A stretch of DNA of 64,000 bases from Brachybacterium halotolerans (lineage in GTDB: Bacteria; Actinomycetota; Actinomycetes; Actinomycetales; Dermabacteraceae), in NCBI RefSeq assembly GCF_016623465.1, contig NZ_JAEDAJ010000004.1, forward strand, positions 1-64,000, written 5' to 3'. The position numbers and the translations under genes are program-made. Positions 25,338 through 33,821 of the stretch are shown here, in pieces. The stretch's first letter is position 1. The number at the start of each line of letters is the position of its first letter. Below the pieces are notes generated by a model that saw only the letters and a program-made list of their open reading frames with translations, was not told the origin of the DNA and made no database searches.

Positions 25338-25505
25338 ATGAGTCGTCGCAACGACGTCCGCCAGACCGTGAAGATGCGTTCCACGGCAGGTACCGGTTTC
25401 ACGTACATGACCACCAAGAACAGGCGGAACACCCCCGACCGCCTCACCATGCGCAAGTTCGATCCGCGCGTGCGCGAGGTCGTCGAGTTCCGGGAGGAGC
25501 GCTGA
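25338..25505 (+). CDS. rpmG: 50S ribosomal protein L33, zinc-independent paralogue
   Basis: The 55-residue protein reads [20 protein letters not shown], then [21 protein letters not shown], the standard L33 pattern, without any Cys. The zinc-ribbon Cys pairs are therefore lost, as expected for the zinc-starvation form. The ATG at 25338 has a CAGGAGGGC site. Its stop shares one base with the start of rpsN (TGATG), so the two are translationally coupled. Confidence 0.93.
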   Translation: MSRRNDVRQTVKMRSTAGTGFTYMTTKNRRNTPDRLTMRKFDPRVREVVEFREER

Positions 25506-25810
25506 TGGCCAAGACCTCGAAGATCGCAGCCGACGCGCGCCGACGCGCCGTCGTCGCCAAGCACGCCGAGCGCCGGGCCGCCCTCAAGCGGACCCTCAAG
25601 GACCCGGCCTCCTCGCCCGAGGAGCGCGCCGACGCCCAGCGGGCCCTGCAGACGCTCCCCCGCGACGCGAGCCCGACGCGCCTGCGCAACCGCGACGCGA
25701 TCGACGGCCGCCCCCGCGGCCATCTGCGCCGCTTCGGCCTCTCGCGCGTCCGCTTCCGGGCCGCCGCCCACCGCGGCGAGCTGCCCGGCATCACCAAGTC
25801 CAGCTGGTGA
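25505..25810 (+). CDS. rpsN: 30S ribosomal protein S14, zinc-independent long form
   Basis: The 101-residue protein is the long, Cys-free S14: [60 protein letters not shown] and the PGITKSSW C-terminus. The short zinc-binding S14 has a CxxC-x-CxxC cluster that is absent here. It is part of the zinc-independent ribosomal protein operon and its start overlaps the rpmG stop. Confidence 0.95.
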   Translation: MAKTSKIAADARRRAVVAKHAERRAALKRTLKDPASSPEERADAQRALQTLPRDASPTRLRNRDAIDGRPRGHLRRFGLSRVRFRAAAHRGELPGITKSSW

Positions 25811-25880
25811 GCCGCGGCCGTCGGCCGATGCGCCGGCGGCCCGACCCGCCCATCCCCCTGCCACCTCGAAGGAGGCCCGC

Positions 25881-26204
25881 ATGAAGAACGGCATCCACCC
25901 CGACTACCACCACGTCGTGTTCCGCGACGCGGGGGCCGGTCATTCGTTCCTGACCCGCTCGACCGTCACCTCGGACAAGACCGTGCTCTGGGACGACGGC
26001 CGCGAGTACCCCGTCATCGACGTGGAGATCTCGTCCGCCTCGCACCCCTTCTACACGGGCAGCGCCCGCGTGGTCGACACCGCCGGTCGCGTCGAGAAGT
26101 TCCGCCGCCGCTACGGCTCGAAGACCGCGGGCGCGCAGAGCGCAGACCCGCAGAGTGTCGGCTCTCGGAACGCCGACGCATCCACCCAGGAGGCCACCCG
26201 ATGA
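25881..26204 (+). CDS. rpmE2: 50S ribosomal protein L31 type B
   Basis: The 107-residue protein has the L31B core: [46 protein letters not shown] and VEKFRRRYG. No Cys is present, so it is the zinc-free form. Beyond the core it has a tail of about 25 residues, Ala/Ser/Gln-rich, that is not usual for L31B. It is preceded by GAAGGAGG. The stop overlaps the rpmJ start by four bases. Confidence 0.95.
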   Translation: MKNGIHPDYHHVVFRDAGAGHSFLTRSTVTSDKTVLWDDGREYPVIDVEISSASHPFYTGSARVVDTAGRVEKFRRRYGSKTAGAQSADPQSVGSRNADASTQEATR

Positions 26205-26323
26205 AGGTCCGCAACTCGCTGCGCGCGCTGAAGAACCTGCCCGGATCGCAGGTGGTCCGTCGTCGCGGGCGCACCTACGTGATCAACAAGAGGAACCCCC
26301 GCCTGAAGGCCCGACAGGGCTGA
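26201..26323 (+). CDS. rpmJ: 50S ribosomal protein L36, zinc-independent paralogue
   Basis: A 40-residue protein is encoded here: [20 protein letters not shown], followed by [20 protein letters not shown]. This is the RpmJ2 type, with the zinc ligands CxxC and H absent. It is easily missed because of its size. The ATG overlaps the L31B stop (ATGA), and AGGAGG lies about seven bases upstream. It is the last gene of the Zur-linked operon. Confidence 0.95.
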   Translation: MKVRNSLRALKNLPGSQVVRRRGRTYVINKRNPRLKARQG

Positions 26324-26398
26324 CCCGGAGGACGTCGCGGCCCGTATCCGAGCGTCGGTGCGGGTCTGCGGACCATTCACGCCCCCGAAATTTTGCCA

Positions 26399-26428
26399 CC
26401 CCCCGCCCCCCCCCGGGGGGGGCCCCCC
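26399..26428. repeat. Extreme homopolymer tract (C9-G8-C6)
   Basis: After two C/G runs, nine C (26406-26414), eight G (26415-26422) and six C (26423-26428) follow one another in non-coding DNA after rpmJ. The C9/G8 junction is itself a palindrome. Such tracts are prone to slippage and to sequencing error. Confidence 0.8.
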
Positions 26429-26464
26429 GACCCCCTGCGGGGCGGGCCGCCGGCCCCGCGACGT

Positions 26465-26516
26465 TGTGAGGGCGGCGAGCCAGGAGAGTGGACTCTCTTG
26501 GCTCGCCGCCCTCACA
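26465..26516. terminator. Near-perfect 25-base-pair hairpin between convergent operons
   Basis: Bases 26465-26489 are complementary to 26492-26516 except for one G-T position; only two bases separate the arms. It lies between the ribosomal protein operon (+) and the importer operon (-) and is well placed as a bidirectional terminator. The stem is far longer than needed for termination, so another origin, such as a palindromic repeat element, is possible. Confidence 0.65.
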
Positions 26517-26587
26517 TCTTCGGGTGCGGCGGCACCCCTGCGGCTCCGCGGAAGCGCCACGGCGGCCCCCGCGGAGGGCGCCGGGCA

Positions 26588-27550
26588 TCAGCCCTTGACG
26601 GACCCCTCGGTGAGGCCGCCGCGCCAGAAGCGCTGCAGCACGATGATGAGGATCGCCAGCGGGATCACCGAGAGCAGCGCGCCGCCCACGGTGAGCTGGT
26701 AGAACTCCGGCAGACGATCGGTCTGGGCCCGCCAGTTGTTCAGGCCCAGGGTGATCGGGTAGAGCTTCTCGTCGGCCAGCATGACCAGCGGCAGGAAGTA
26801 GTTGTTCCAGATCGCGACGAACTGGAACAGCAGGATCGTCACGATCGCCGGCACCAGCTGGCGCAGCACGATCGTGTGGAAGATCCGCATCTCGCTCGCG
26901 CCGTCCATGCGGGCGGCCTCGAGGACCTCGTCAGGGATGGCCGCGCTCGCGTAGATGCGGGCGAGGAACAGGCCGAAGGGGCTCAGCAGCGAGGGGATCA
27001 GCACCGACCAGTAGGTGTTGGTGAGCCCGATCTTGCTGAACACGAGGAACAGCGGCAGCGCGGTTGCGGTGCCGGGCACCAGCACCCCGCCCAGGACGAA
27101 CGCGAAGATCGCGTTGCGGCCGGGGAACTCGAACTTGGCCAGGGCATACCCGGCGGCCACGGCGAAGTAGCACGCGAAGACCGCGCCCACCCCGGAGTAG
27201 AGCAGCGAGTTCAGCGCCCAGCGCGGGAACGCGCCGCCGTTGGCGGTGAGCACGTCGCCCAGGTTCGAGAACAGCTGGAAGCTGTTGCCCAGCCAGAAGC
27301 CGTTCGTGCCGAACAGGTCCTCGGTCGACTTCGTGGCGTTGACGATCACCCAGTACACGGGCACCAGGAAGTACAGCGCGACGATCACCAGGATCGCGGT
27401 GACGATGATGGTGGTGGTCGGCTTGGTACCGGCGGTGCGGGACTCGCGGGCCGCCTTGCCGGGCTTCGTGCGCTTCGAGGTCGCGCCGGGTGTGCCGGCG
27501 CCCCCGGTCGAGTGCGCGGACGATCCCTGCGTCTGCGTCGAGGTGCTCAT
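26588..27550 (-). CDS. Sugar ABC transporter permease, MalG type
   Basis: The 320-residue inner-membrane subunit has a Thr/Ser/Gly-rich head of about 40 residues, then about six membrane segments beginning TTTIIVTAILVIVALYFLVP. The EAA loop, LEAARMDGASEMRIFHTIVL, lies near residue 215. The C-terminus QRFWRGGLTEGSVKG is typical of MalG relatives. It is the last gene of a three-gene importer with no enzyme or ATPase of its own. It overlaps the preceding permease by four bases. Confidence 0.92.
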   Translation of the reverse strand: MSTSTQTQGSSAHSTGGAGTPGATSKRTKPGKAARESRTAGTKPTTTIIVTAILVIVALYFLVPVYWVIVNATKSTEDLFGTNGFWLGNSFQLFSNLGDVLTANGGAFPRWALNSLLYSGVGAVFACYFAVAAGYALAKFEFPGRNAIFAFVLGGVLVPGTATALPLFLVFSKIGLTNTYWSVLIPSLLSPFGLFLARIYASAAIPDEVLEAARMDGASEMRIFHTIVLRQLVPAIVTILLFQFVAIWNNYFLPLVMLADEKLYPITLGLNNWRAQTDRLPEFYQLTVGGALLSVIPLAILIIVLQRFWRGGLTEGSVKG

Positions 27551-28431
27551 GACTTCCTCCCCAGACGGTTGGAGATGCCCAGTGCGGCGGCCGAGAGGAT
27601 GAACGCGGCGAGGGCGATGATGACCGCCTCGGCCGAGGCCATGCCCAGGTCGTTGTACTGGAACGCGTAGGCGTAGGCGGACAGGTTCGGGGTGTACTCC
27701 GAGTTGATGCCGGAGCTCATCGAGGAGAGCACCTGCGGCTCGGCGAACAGCTGCAGCGTCCCGATGATCGAGAAGATGATCGTGAGCATCAGCGCCGGGC
27801 GGATCAGCGGCAGCTGGATCGAGGTGACCACGCGCAGCGGCCCGGCCCCGTCGATCTTCGCGGCCTCGTAGATGTCACCGGGGATCGCCTTCAGCTGGGC
27901 AATGATGATGAGCATGTTGTAACCCGTGTAGGTCCAGGTCACGATGTTCGCGATCGACCACAGCACCATGTTCGGACCCAGGAAGTCGACGTCGATGCCG
28001 ACCCATCCCAACGCGTCCACGATCGGGCTGAGGCCCGGGACGTAGAGGAAGGACCAGAGGATCGTCGCGATCACGCCGGGGATGCCGTAGGGCAGGAAGT
28101 AGGCGGCGCGGAACAGGCCCGGCCACCTCGCGCTCGCGCTCTCCAGCAGCAGGGCGAGGATCGTCGAGGCGACGATCATGACGGTCACCTGCACGACGCC
28201 GAAGGCCAGCATCCGCAGGATCGAGTCGGTGAAGTTCTGGTTGGTCAGGGCCGCGAGGTAGTTCTCCAGCCCCGCGAAGCGGCTGACGGCGCCGTCCTCG
28301 CCGACCAGCCCCGTGCGCTGCACGGTGAGGAAGGACTGGACGATCGCGATGATGATCGGCAGCACCATGGTGAACAGGAACAGCAGCAGGAAGGGCGCCA
28401 TCAGCACCCAGGGAGCGCTCTTGCTTCTCAT
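27547..28431 (-). CDS. Sugar ABC transporter permease, MalF type
   Basis: The 294-residue permease starts RSKSAPWVLMAPFLLLFLFT, has about six membrane segments and an EAA loop YEAAKIDGAGPLRVVTSIQL followed by PLIRPAL. It pairs with the MalG-type subunit. Its start overlaps the binding-protein stop by four bases (ATGA), as expected for a tightly coupled operon. The substrate cannot be read from the sequence. Confidence 0.92.
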   Translation of the reverse strand: MRSKSAPWVLMAPFLLLFLFTMVLPIIIAIVQSFLTVQRTGLVGEDGAVSRFAGLENYLAALTNQNFTDSILRMLAFGVVQVTVMIVASTILALLLESASARWPGLFRAAYFLPYGIPGVIATILWSFLYVPGLSPIVDALGWVGIDVDFLGPNMVLWSIANIVTWTYTGYNMLIIIAQLKAIPGDIYEAAKIDGAGPLRVVTSIQLPLIRPALMLTIIFSIIGTLQLFAEPQVLSSMSSGINSEYTPNLSAYAYAFQYNDLGMASAEAVIIALAAFILSAAALGISNRLGRKS

Positions 28432-29762
28432 TTGGCGATCTCCACCTTCAGGCCGATCTTGCGCATGATCTCGGCGATGTCGTCCTGGGCCTGCGGGAGC
28501 ATCTTGGTGAAGGTGCTGCCCCCGCCGACGACGTCGAGCATGCCGTCGCCGAGGCGGTCGATGATCCGCTGCATGAGCGGCGCCCAGGTCCAGTCAAGGT
28601 TCTGGCCCTTGGCCATCGGCTCGATGACGTCGACGTTGTAGTTCTGTCCGGAGAAGAAGTCGCTGGCCTTCTCGCGGGTCTTGCCGATGTAGTCGGCGGC
28701 CGGGGACCAGCCGATGCCCGAGTTCTTGATCATGGCGTCGATGCCGTCGGGGTCGGTGCACATCCAGCGCAGGAACTCGAGGGCCTCGGCCGGGTGCTCG
28801 CTCGTGGACAGGACCGCGGCCGAGGAGCCGCCGAGCCCGCCGGAGGCGTACCCGTCGTCCCAGCGGGGCATGTCGGCCACGGCCCACTTGCCCTTGCCGC
28901 CGGGGACGGTCTCGATGAGGGCGTCGCCCCACGAGCCGCCGACGTAGGAGAGCACGTCGCCCTTGCCCGCCGCGGCGTACCACGGCGTCGAGAACGCGCC
29001 GTAGCCGGTGGAGACGAGCTTGTCCGCGAAGATGCCGTCCCAGAAGTCGGCCATCTCCATGGTGGGGTCGTCGGCCATGTTCAGCACCCAGGTGTCGTCC
29101 TGGGGCTCGAACCAGACGGACCCCTTCTGCATGGCCCACATCGGCAGCACGGAGCCGTCGCCCGGGTCGAGCGTCATGATCGTCTTACCGGCCTTGGAGA
29201 CCTCCTCGGCGACGGTGCGGAACTCGTCCCAGGTCTTCGGCGGCGTCAGGCCGAGGTCGCCCTCGAAGACGTCCTTGTTGAAGAACATCGCGCCGGGCCC
29301 GGTGTCCTGCGGGACGGCCCACAGCGAGTCGCCGACCTTGATCTGGGCGAAGGCCCCGGGGTCGAAGGCCTTCTCGTCGTCAGCGAGGCCGTAGCGCGAG
29401 AGGTCCGTGAGCGCGCCGGCGAGGGCGAACTCGGGGACGCTGCGCAGCTCGACCTGGGCGATGTCCGGGCCTCCGCCCGCGGCGACGGCACTGAGGATCT
29501 TGGCGTAGCCGCCGGCGTTGCCGCCGGGGATCCAGGTGGCGTTGACCGTGATGCGGTCCTGCGAGGCGTTGAACTTGTCGGCGACCTTCTGGAGGTCCTT
29601 CAGCCAGGCCCAATATGTCAGGGTGACGGGCCCGTCCGACGGAGGGATGACCGCTTCCGCGTTCACCTTCCCGGCGCCGGTGGGGGCACATGCCGCGAGG
29701 CCCGCGGCGAGGGCTGCTGCGCCCCCGGCGAGGGCCGTGCGGCGTGGCACGAGCGGTCTCAT
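28428..29762 (-). CDS. Sugar ABC transporter substrate-binding lipoprotein
   Basis: The 444-residue binding protein starts at an ATG preceded by GGAAGAGGAG and has a signal peptide RRTALAGGAAALAAGLAAC with lipobox LAAC. Typical motifs are VTLTYWAWLKDLQKVADKFN, GPDIAQVELRSVPEFA, GAMFFNKDVFEG and the C-terminal KMLPQAQDDIAEIM. It captures the ligand for the two permeases encoded downstream. A CCCACA/TGTGGG dyad at 29792-29797 and 29817-29822 lies in its upstream region and might be an operator. No linked hydrolase or regulator indicates the sugar. Confidence 0.92.
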   Translation of the reverse strand: MRPLVPRRTALAGGAAALAAGLAACAPTGAGKVNAEAVIPPSDGPVTLTYWAWLKDLQKVADKFNASQDRITVNATWIPGGNAGGYAKILSAVAAGGGPDIAQVELRSVPEFALAGALTDLSRYGLADDEKAFDPGAFAQIKVGDSLWAVPQDTGPGAMFFNKDVFEGDLGLTPPKTWDEFRTVAEEVSKAGKTIMTLDPGDGSVLPMWAMQKGSVWFEPQDDTWVLNMADDPTMEMADFWDGIFADKLVSTGYGAFSTPWYAAAGKGDVLSYVGGSWGDALIETVPGGKGKWAVADMPRWDDGYASGGLGGSSAAVLSTSEHPAEALEFLRWMCTDPDGIDAMIKNSGIGWSPAADYIGKTREKASDFFSGQNYNVDVIEPMAKGQNLDWTWAPLMQRIIDRLGDGMLDVVGGGSTFTKMLPQAQDDIAEIMRKIGLKVEIAK

Positions 29763-29946
29763 GGATACTCCTCTTCCTTGCGAAGTCGAGGCCCACATTA
29801 GCGCTCGGCGACTATTTGTGGGGCGCCGCAAAGAGCCCGGAGTTGCGCATCGGTGGCGCGCAGAGCTTCCGCAGGTCCGCGACCTCGTGATCGTTCACGA
29901 CGGGGTGGCGTGATTCACACCCGCGGAAGGTCCTCACCGCACCGCT
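29763..29946. promoter_or_regulatory. Upstream region of the third sugar importer
   Basis: The gap carries the promoter of the importer read leftwards. An A/T-richer patch around 29790-29822 includes TAATGT (on the minus strand) and is bracketed by the CCCACA/TGTGGG dyad (arms 29792-29797 and 29817-29822). No convincing -35 was found. The right part shows nothing specific. Confidence 0.35.
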
Positions 29947-30687
29947 TCACCCGATGCCGAGCACGTCCAGCACCGTTCCCAGGTTCCGCAGCAGGAGGAT
30001 CACGCCGACGATCCCGACCACCCACGAGAGGGTCTCGGCGGCGCTGCGGATCGCCCAGTCGTGCAGGCGCTGGAGCAGACGATCGGCGTGGGCACCGGCG
30101 AGCGCGCGCATGCCCGCGAGCACGAGGCCGGGCAGGATCATCACCGCGCAGTAGCCGTCCAGCACGAGCGCGCCGCTCGCGAAGCCGAGCCCCATCTGCC
30201 CGATGATCCCCATCGCCGCGAGGTACGGGAGCATCGACGCGGCTTCGATGACACCGGCGAGGAGGGCGAGGCCGACGAGGGCCCGCGGTCTCCCTGCCGC
30301 CGACCTCACCCGCTCCGACCAGCGGCGCGCGGAGGCCTCGGGGTCCCCGCCGCGCTTGCGGATCGACTTCGGGTCGAGGCGGAAGGACCAGGCGAGCAGT
30401 CCGGCGCCGACCGCCGCCAGGGCGACGGCGGCCGCCGGAGTCTCCAGGAGGCCCTGGGCGGACTGCATGAGCGGCAGCAGCCCGGCCAGCAGGACCAGAC
30501 CGAGCACGAGGTAGAAGACCCCGATGACCAGGAGGTACAGCACGGTGCGGCCGGCCACGCGACGCGCGCCGCCCTGCCCGAGGACGAGCAGCATCGCGGG
30601 GATCACGAGGGTCCCCACGGACGTCGAGTCGACGAGTGCGAGCACCACCAGTCCGAGCGGTCCCGCGGCGTGGGTCAGAGCGTCCAT
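29947..30687 (-). CDS. GAP-family (LysE-like) integral membrane protein
   Basis: The 246-residue protein has about six hydrophobic segments and the GAP/DUF2910 pattern: LGLVVLALVDSTSVGTLVIP, RRVAGRTVLYLLVIGVFYLV, and a charged loop around residues 105-140 separating two halves. Family members such as the mycobacterial Sap protein are linked to transport of lipids or small exported molecules and share the LysE fold. The ATG at 30687 was chosen because the longer frame adds 35 polar residues that overlap the promoter of the divergent sensor kinase. Nothing nearby defines its cargo. Confidence 0.7.
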   Translation of the reverse strand: MDALTHAAGPLGLVVLALVDSTSVGTLVIPAMLLVLGQGGARRVAGRTVLYLLVIGVFYLVLGLVLLAGLLPLMQSAQGLLETPAAAVALAAVGAGLLAWSFRLDPKSIRKRGGDPEASARRWSERVRSAAGRPRALVGLALLAGVIEAASMLPYLAAMGIIGQMGLGFASGALVLDGYCAVMILPGLVLAGMRALAGAHADRLLQRLHDWAIRSAAETLSWVVGIVGVILLLRNLGTVLDVLGIG

Positions 30688-30790
30688 GGGTTCCAGGCTT
30701 CCGGTCCCGCGGGACCGGTGCGTCATCCCTTGGTGCTGGACGCCTCGATCACCGGTGCCGGCCCTCGACGCGCCGTCTAGCCTCGTGGGC

Positions 30791-32062
30791 ATGGAATCCG
30801 GTCCCGAGCGCGCACCGTGGTCACCGCGCCGCGATGTGCTCGTCGCGGCGCTCTACGTGGTCGTCGTGGTGATGCTCGGCGGCATCGGCGGCCTCGGGAT
30901 CGGCGCCCAGGGTCTGCTGGCGCAGGGGCCGCTGTGGTCGAACGGCACGTCGATCGCGCTGCTCGTGCCCGCGGCGCTCGCGACGGCGCTGCGGCACCGG
31001 GCGCCGGCGGTGACCCTGGTCGTGACCGGCACCCTCTCCTGCGCGGAGGTGCTGGGCGGTTCCACGATCGGCGGCTACGTGCTGCTCTTCGAGGCGCTGT
31101 GGTCGCCGGTGGCCTACGGGTCCCGGCGCCTGGCGCGCGTGACGAGCGGCGCCGGGGCCGCGATCTCGATCGCGATGGTCGCCGTGACCTCCACCTGGCC
31201 GCAGCCGGGCCCGTCGATCGTGGTGGGGCTGCTGCTGATCGTCGTGGTCGTCGGCACTCCCCTCGCCTGGGGCTGGGAGGTGCGGCACCTGCACCTGGCG
31301 CGGGCGACGGCGGAGCGCCTCGCCTCGGCCGAGCAGGAGCTCGCGGCCGAGCGGGCGGAGCGGGCGGTGGAGACCGAGCGACGCCGCCTGGCCCAGGACC
31401 TGCACGACGTGCTGTCCGGGCACCTCAGCGCCGTCGCGCTGCACGCGGGGCTCGCCGCACAGCTGCCCTCGGCGGACGCGCGCGAGCGCTCGCTCGCCAC
31501 CACCCGGGACTCGGCGCAGGCGGCGCTGCGCGACCTGCGCTCGGTGATCACGATGCTCACCGACGAGAACGCGGTCGAACCTGAAGTGACGCTCAGCTGG
31601 GATGCGCTCGCGGCGCGGCTCGATGCAGGGGAGCACGCGGCAGACACCGTCGGCCGTGCCGACGGGGCCGACGGGCCCGACGGGCCCGACGGCCGCAGTG
31701 TCGTGCACGTCGACCCGGCGGTCGAGGATCCGGCGCGCGTGGATCCGACGCTGCGGGCGGCGCTGCTGCGGATCGGCGCGGAGGCCGTCGCGAACGCCCT
31801 CGCCCACGGCCGGGCGCCGCGCCGGCTGCATGTCGTCGCGGACGCCGACGCCGTCGACCTGATCTGCACCAACGCGTTCGTCCCCGGCCATGTCCGCGCC
31901 GACGACTCCCCCGGGCTCGGGCTCACCACGATGCGCTCGCGCGCCCTCGCCGTCGGCGGATCCCTCAACGCCGGACCCGACGCCACCGACCCGAGGACCT
32001 GGCGCGTCGAGGTCCGGGTCCCGATACGGGATCACTCCCCGCTCACGACGGAGGTCACCTGA
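30791..32062 (+). CDS. Sensor histidine kinase, NarL/DesK-type
   Basis: The 423-residue membrane kinase has about four to five membrane segments in residues 15-165, a coiled-coil linker (ERLASAEQELAAERAERAVE), a HisKA_3 dimerisation domain with the phosphoacceptor His205 in AQDLHDVLSGHLSA, and a C-terminal ATPase domain with GAEAVANALAHG and SPGLGLTTMRSRA. Between the HisKA_3 and ATPase domains is a low-complexity Gly-Asp-Pro insert (GADGPDGPDG). It signals to the response regulator encoded next, whose start shares one base with its stop. The signal sensed is unknown. Confidence 0.92.
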   Translation: MESGPERAPWSPRRDVLVAALYVVVVVMLGGIGGLGIGAQGLLAQGPLWSNGTSIALLVPAALATALRHRAPAVTLVVTGTLSCAEVLGGSTIGGYVLLFEALWSPVAYGSRRLARVTSGAGAAISIAMVAVTSTWPQPGPSIVVGLLLIVVVVGTPLAWGWEVRHLHLARATAERLASAEQELAAERAERAVETERRRLAQDLHDVLSGHLSAVALHAGLAAQLPSADARERSLATTRDSAQAALRDLRSVITMLTDENAVEPEVTLSWDALAARLDAGEHAADTVGRADGADGPDGPDGRSVVHVDPAVEDPARVDPTLRAALLRIGAEAVANALAHGRAPRRLHVVADADAVDLICTNAFVPGHVRADDSPGLGLTTMRSRALAVGGSLNAGPDATDPRTWRVEVRVPIRDHSPLTTEVT

Positions 32063-32772
32063 TGTCCGACGCCCCCACCTCGACCTCCGCCCGCGAGGAG
32101 CCGGAGACGCCGATCCGCGTGCTCGTGGCCGACGACCACCCGGCGGTGCGCGCGGGGCTCGTCGCCCTGCTGGAGGCCGATCCGAGCACCGAGGTCGTCG
32201 CCCAGGCGGACGACGGCGACGCCGCCGTGCGGCATGCACGGGCCCAGCGCCCTGACGTGGCGCTGACCGATGTGCGCATGCCCGGGGCGACCGGCATCGA
32301 GATCACTCCGGCACTGCGCGGGACCGGCGCCCGGGTGCTCGTCATCTCCGCCTTCGACCTCGACTCCTATGTGCTGGGCGCGCTCGCCGCAGGGGCCGAC
32401 GGATACCTCGTGAAGACGGAGGAGCCCCGGAGGATTCTGGAGGCCGTACACGCCGTGGCCAGCGGTGACGCCATCCTCTCTCCCGCTGCGCTGCGCGCGG
32501 TGGTCGCCGCGCTGCGCAGCGTGACACCCCGGGACGCTCCCGCTCGCGACGAGCCGGCCCCGACGCCGGGCCCACCACCCGGGGTCGAGCTCACGCGACG
32601 GGAGGGCGAGGTGCTGCGGCTGCTCGCCGACGGGATGTCGAACCAGCAGATCGCGAGGGAGCTCGTGGTCGAGGTGACCACCGTGAAGACTCACATCACG
32701 CACGTGCTCAGCAAGCTGCAGGTCGAGTCCCGCGTGCAGGCCGCGCTGTGGTGGCAGCGGCATCGGGGGTGA
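32062..32772 (+). CDS. LuxR/NarL-family response regulator
   Basis: The 236-residue regulator has a receiver domain (RVLVADDHPAVRAGLVALLE, phosphoacceptor Asp70 in DVALTDVRMPG, Lys in LVKTEEP) and a C-terminal LuxR helix-turn-helix (LTRREGEVLRLLADGMSNQQ, then TVKTHITHVLSKL). A Pro-rich linker joins the two. It is translationally coupled to the sensor kinase (TGATG). Its targets are not evident; the neighbouring GAP-family gene could be one. Confidence 0.94.
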   Translation: MSDAPTSTSAREEPETPIRVLVADDHPAVRAGLVALLEADPSTEVVAQADDGDAAVRHARAQRPDVALTDVRMPGATGIEITPALRGTGARVLVISAFDLDSYVLGALAAGADGYLVKTEEPRRILEAVHAVASGDAILSPAALRAVVAALRSVTPRDAPARDEPAPTPGPPPGVELTRREGEVLRLLADGMSNQQIARELVVEVTTVKTHITHVLSKLQVESRVQAALWWQRHRG

Positions 32773-32789
32773 CCGCGTCCTGCTGAGAC

Positions 32790-33821
32790 TCACTGCCCGG
32801 TGCCGGAGCCGCTGCCGGAGCCGCTGCCGGACCCCGATCCGGATCCGGATCCGGATCCGCCGGAGTTCCCCGACCCTGCCGACCCGTCACCGCTCCCGGT
32901 GCCCGAACCGTCACCCGACGAGCCGTCACCGGACCCGGAGCCCCCACCGCTGCCCGTGCCCGAGTCGCTGTCCGAGTCGCCGTTCGAGGAGCCCCCTCCG
33001 AAGGGGCCCCATCCCTTCGAGTCACCCGAGTCCGTGTCGGTGCTGTCACCGTCGGTCGAATCACCGGTCGTCGAGGAGTCGTCGTCGCTCGTGGATCCGT
33101 CGGTCGTGGAGGAGTCGTCTCCCGAGGAGGACGAGTCATCGCGCGAGGAGACGTGCGCGGTGCCGGTGACGCTGCGCTGGATCTGCCCGGTGCCGGGCGA
33201 GAGCTCCGCGCCCATGACACGCTGGATGCCGAACACCGCGACGATGCCGATCACGCCGATCGCCACAGCCATGCCGATGACCTTCAGCAGTCGTGAGCGC
33301 GGGGCCGATCCGGCTGCGACGCCCGAGGCCGCTCCCTCCTCGGCTCCGCCGGCGACGGCGGACCCGGCCGACGGCGTGCGGGAGGACGACCTCGCGCCGG
33401 AGCGCGGGTCGCCGGGTCGGATGCCGCTGCGCTGCACCTCGCGCAGCTTTCGACGACTGGTGTTGACGGAGTCGGTGTAGAAAGCGAGGACCGCGGCGGA
33501 GACCACGGACGTGAGCGCCGCACCCAGCACGGTGCCGGCCACGCCCAGCTGACCGCCGACCACCGAGGCCGCGGCCGCCGCGGCACCGCTGCCGATGAGT
33601 CCCGAGGGCGAGAGCTTCTTGATCTGCGACTCGCCCCCCTGATCGCCGCCGGAGCCGTTGTGCGCACCATGTCCGGATCGTGCGCCCAGGGGAGGATCCC
33701 CGGCTCCGAGGCCTGTCTCCGAGCGCGTGGAGGAGATGTGCGCGGGCGCGCCCGGCGCGCGGTGGGGAACGCCCTGGCCATCCCCCGGGGACTGCGCAGG
33801 GTCATGCGTCGTGGGTGTCAT
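32790..33821 (-). CDS. Membrane protein with Ser/Asp and Ser/Gly repeat tail
   Basis: The family is not recognised. The 343-residue protein has a polar N-terminus, a hydrophobic region around residues 73-115 (SGLIGSGAAAAAASVVGGQL, then VLGAALTSVVSAAVLAFYTD), a basic segment, a second membrane segment (LLKVIGMAVAIGVIGIVAVF) near residue 185, and a long exported tail that is Ser/Asp-rich (DDSSSSGDDSSTTDG), then almost pure Ser/Gly. Two membrane segments would place the tail outside, resembling actinobacterial surface proteins with SD repeats. The repetitive 3' coding end contains GGATCC and GCCGGA tandem repeats (32802-32858). Confidence 0.75.
   Translation of the reverse strand: MTPTTHDPAQSPGDGQGVPHRAPGAPAHISSTRSETGLGAGDPPLGARSGHGAHNGSGGDQGGESQIKKLSPSGLIGSGAAAAAASVVGGQLGVAGTVLGAALTSVVSAAVLAFYTDSVNTSRRKLREVQRSGIRPGDPRSGARSSSRTPSAGSAVAGGAEEGAASGVAAGSAPRSRLLKVIGMAVAIGVIGIVAVFGIQRVMGAELSPGTGQIQRSVTGTAHVSSRDDSSSSGDDSSTTDGSTSDDDSSTTGDSTDGDSTDTDSGDSKGWGPFGGGSSNGDSDSDSGTGSGGGSGSGDGSSGDGSGTGSGDGSAGSGNSGGSGSGSGSGSGSGSGSGSGTGQ
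32802..32858. repeat. Tandem short repeats at the 3' end of the Ser/Gly protein gene
   Basis: GCCGGAGCCGCT-type twelve-base units (32802-32830) are followed by a run of GGATCC hexamers (32836-32858). They encode the alternating Ser-Gly tail. In-frame expansion or contraction is possible. Confidence 0.75.
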
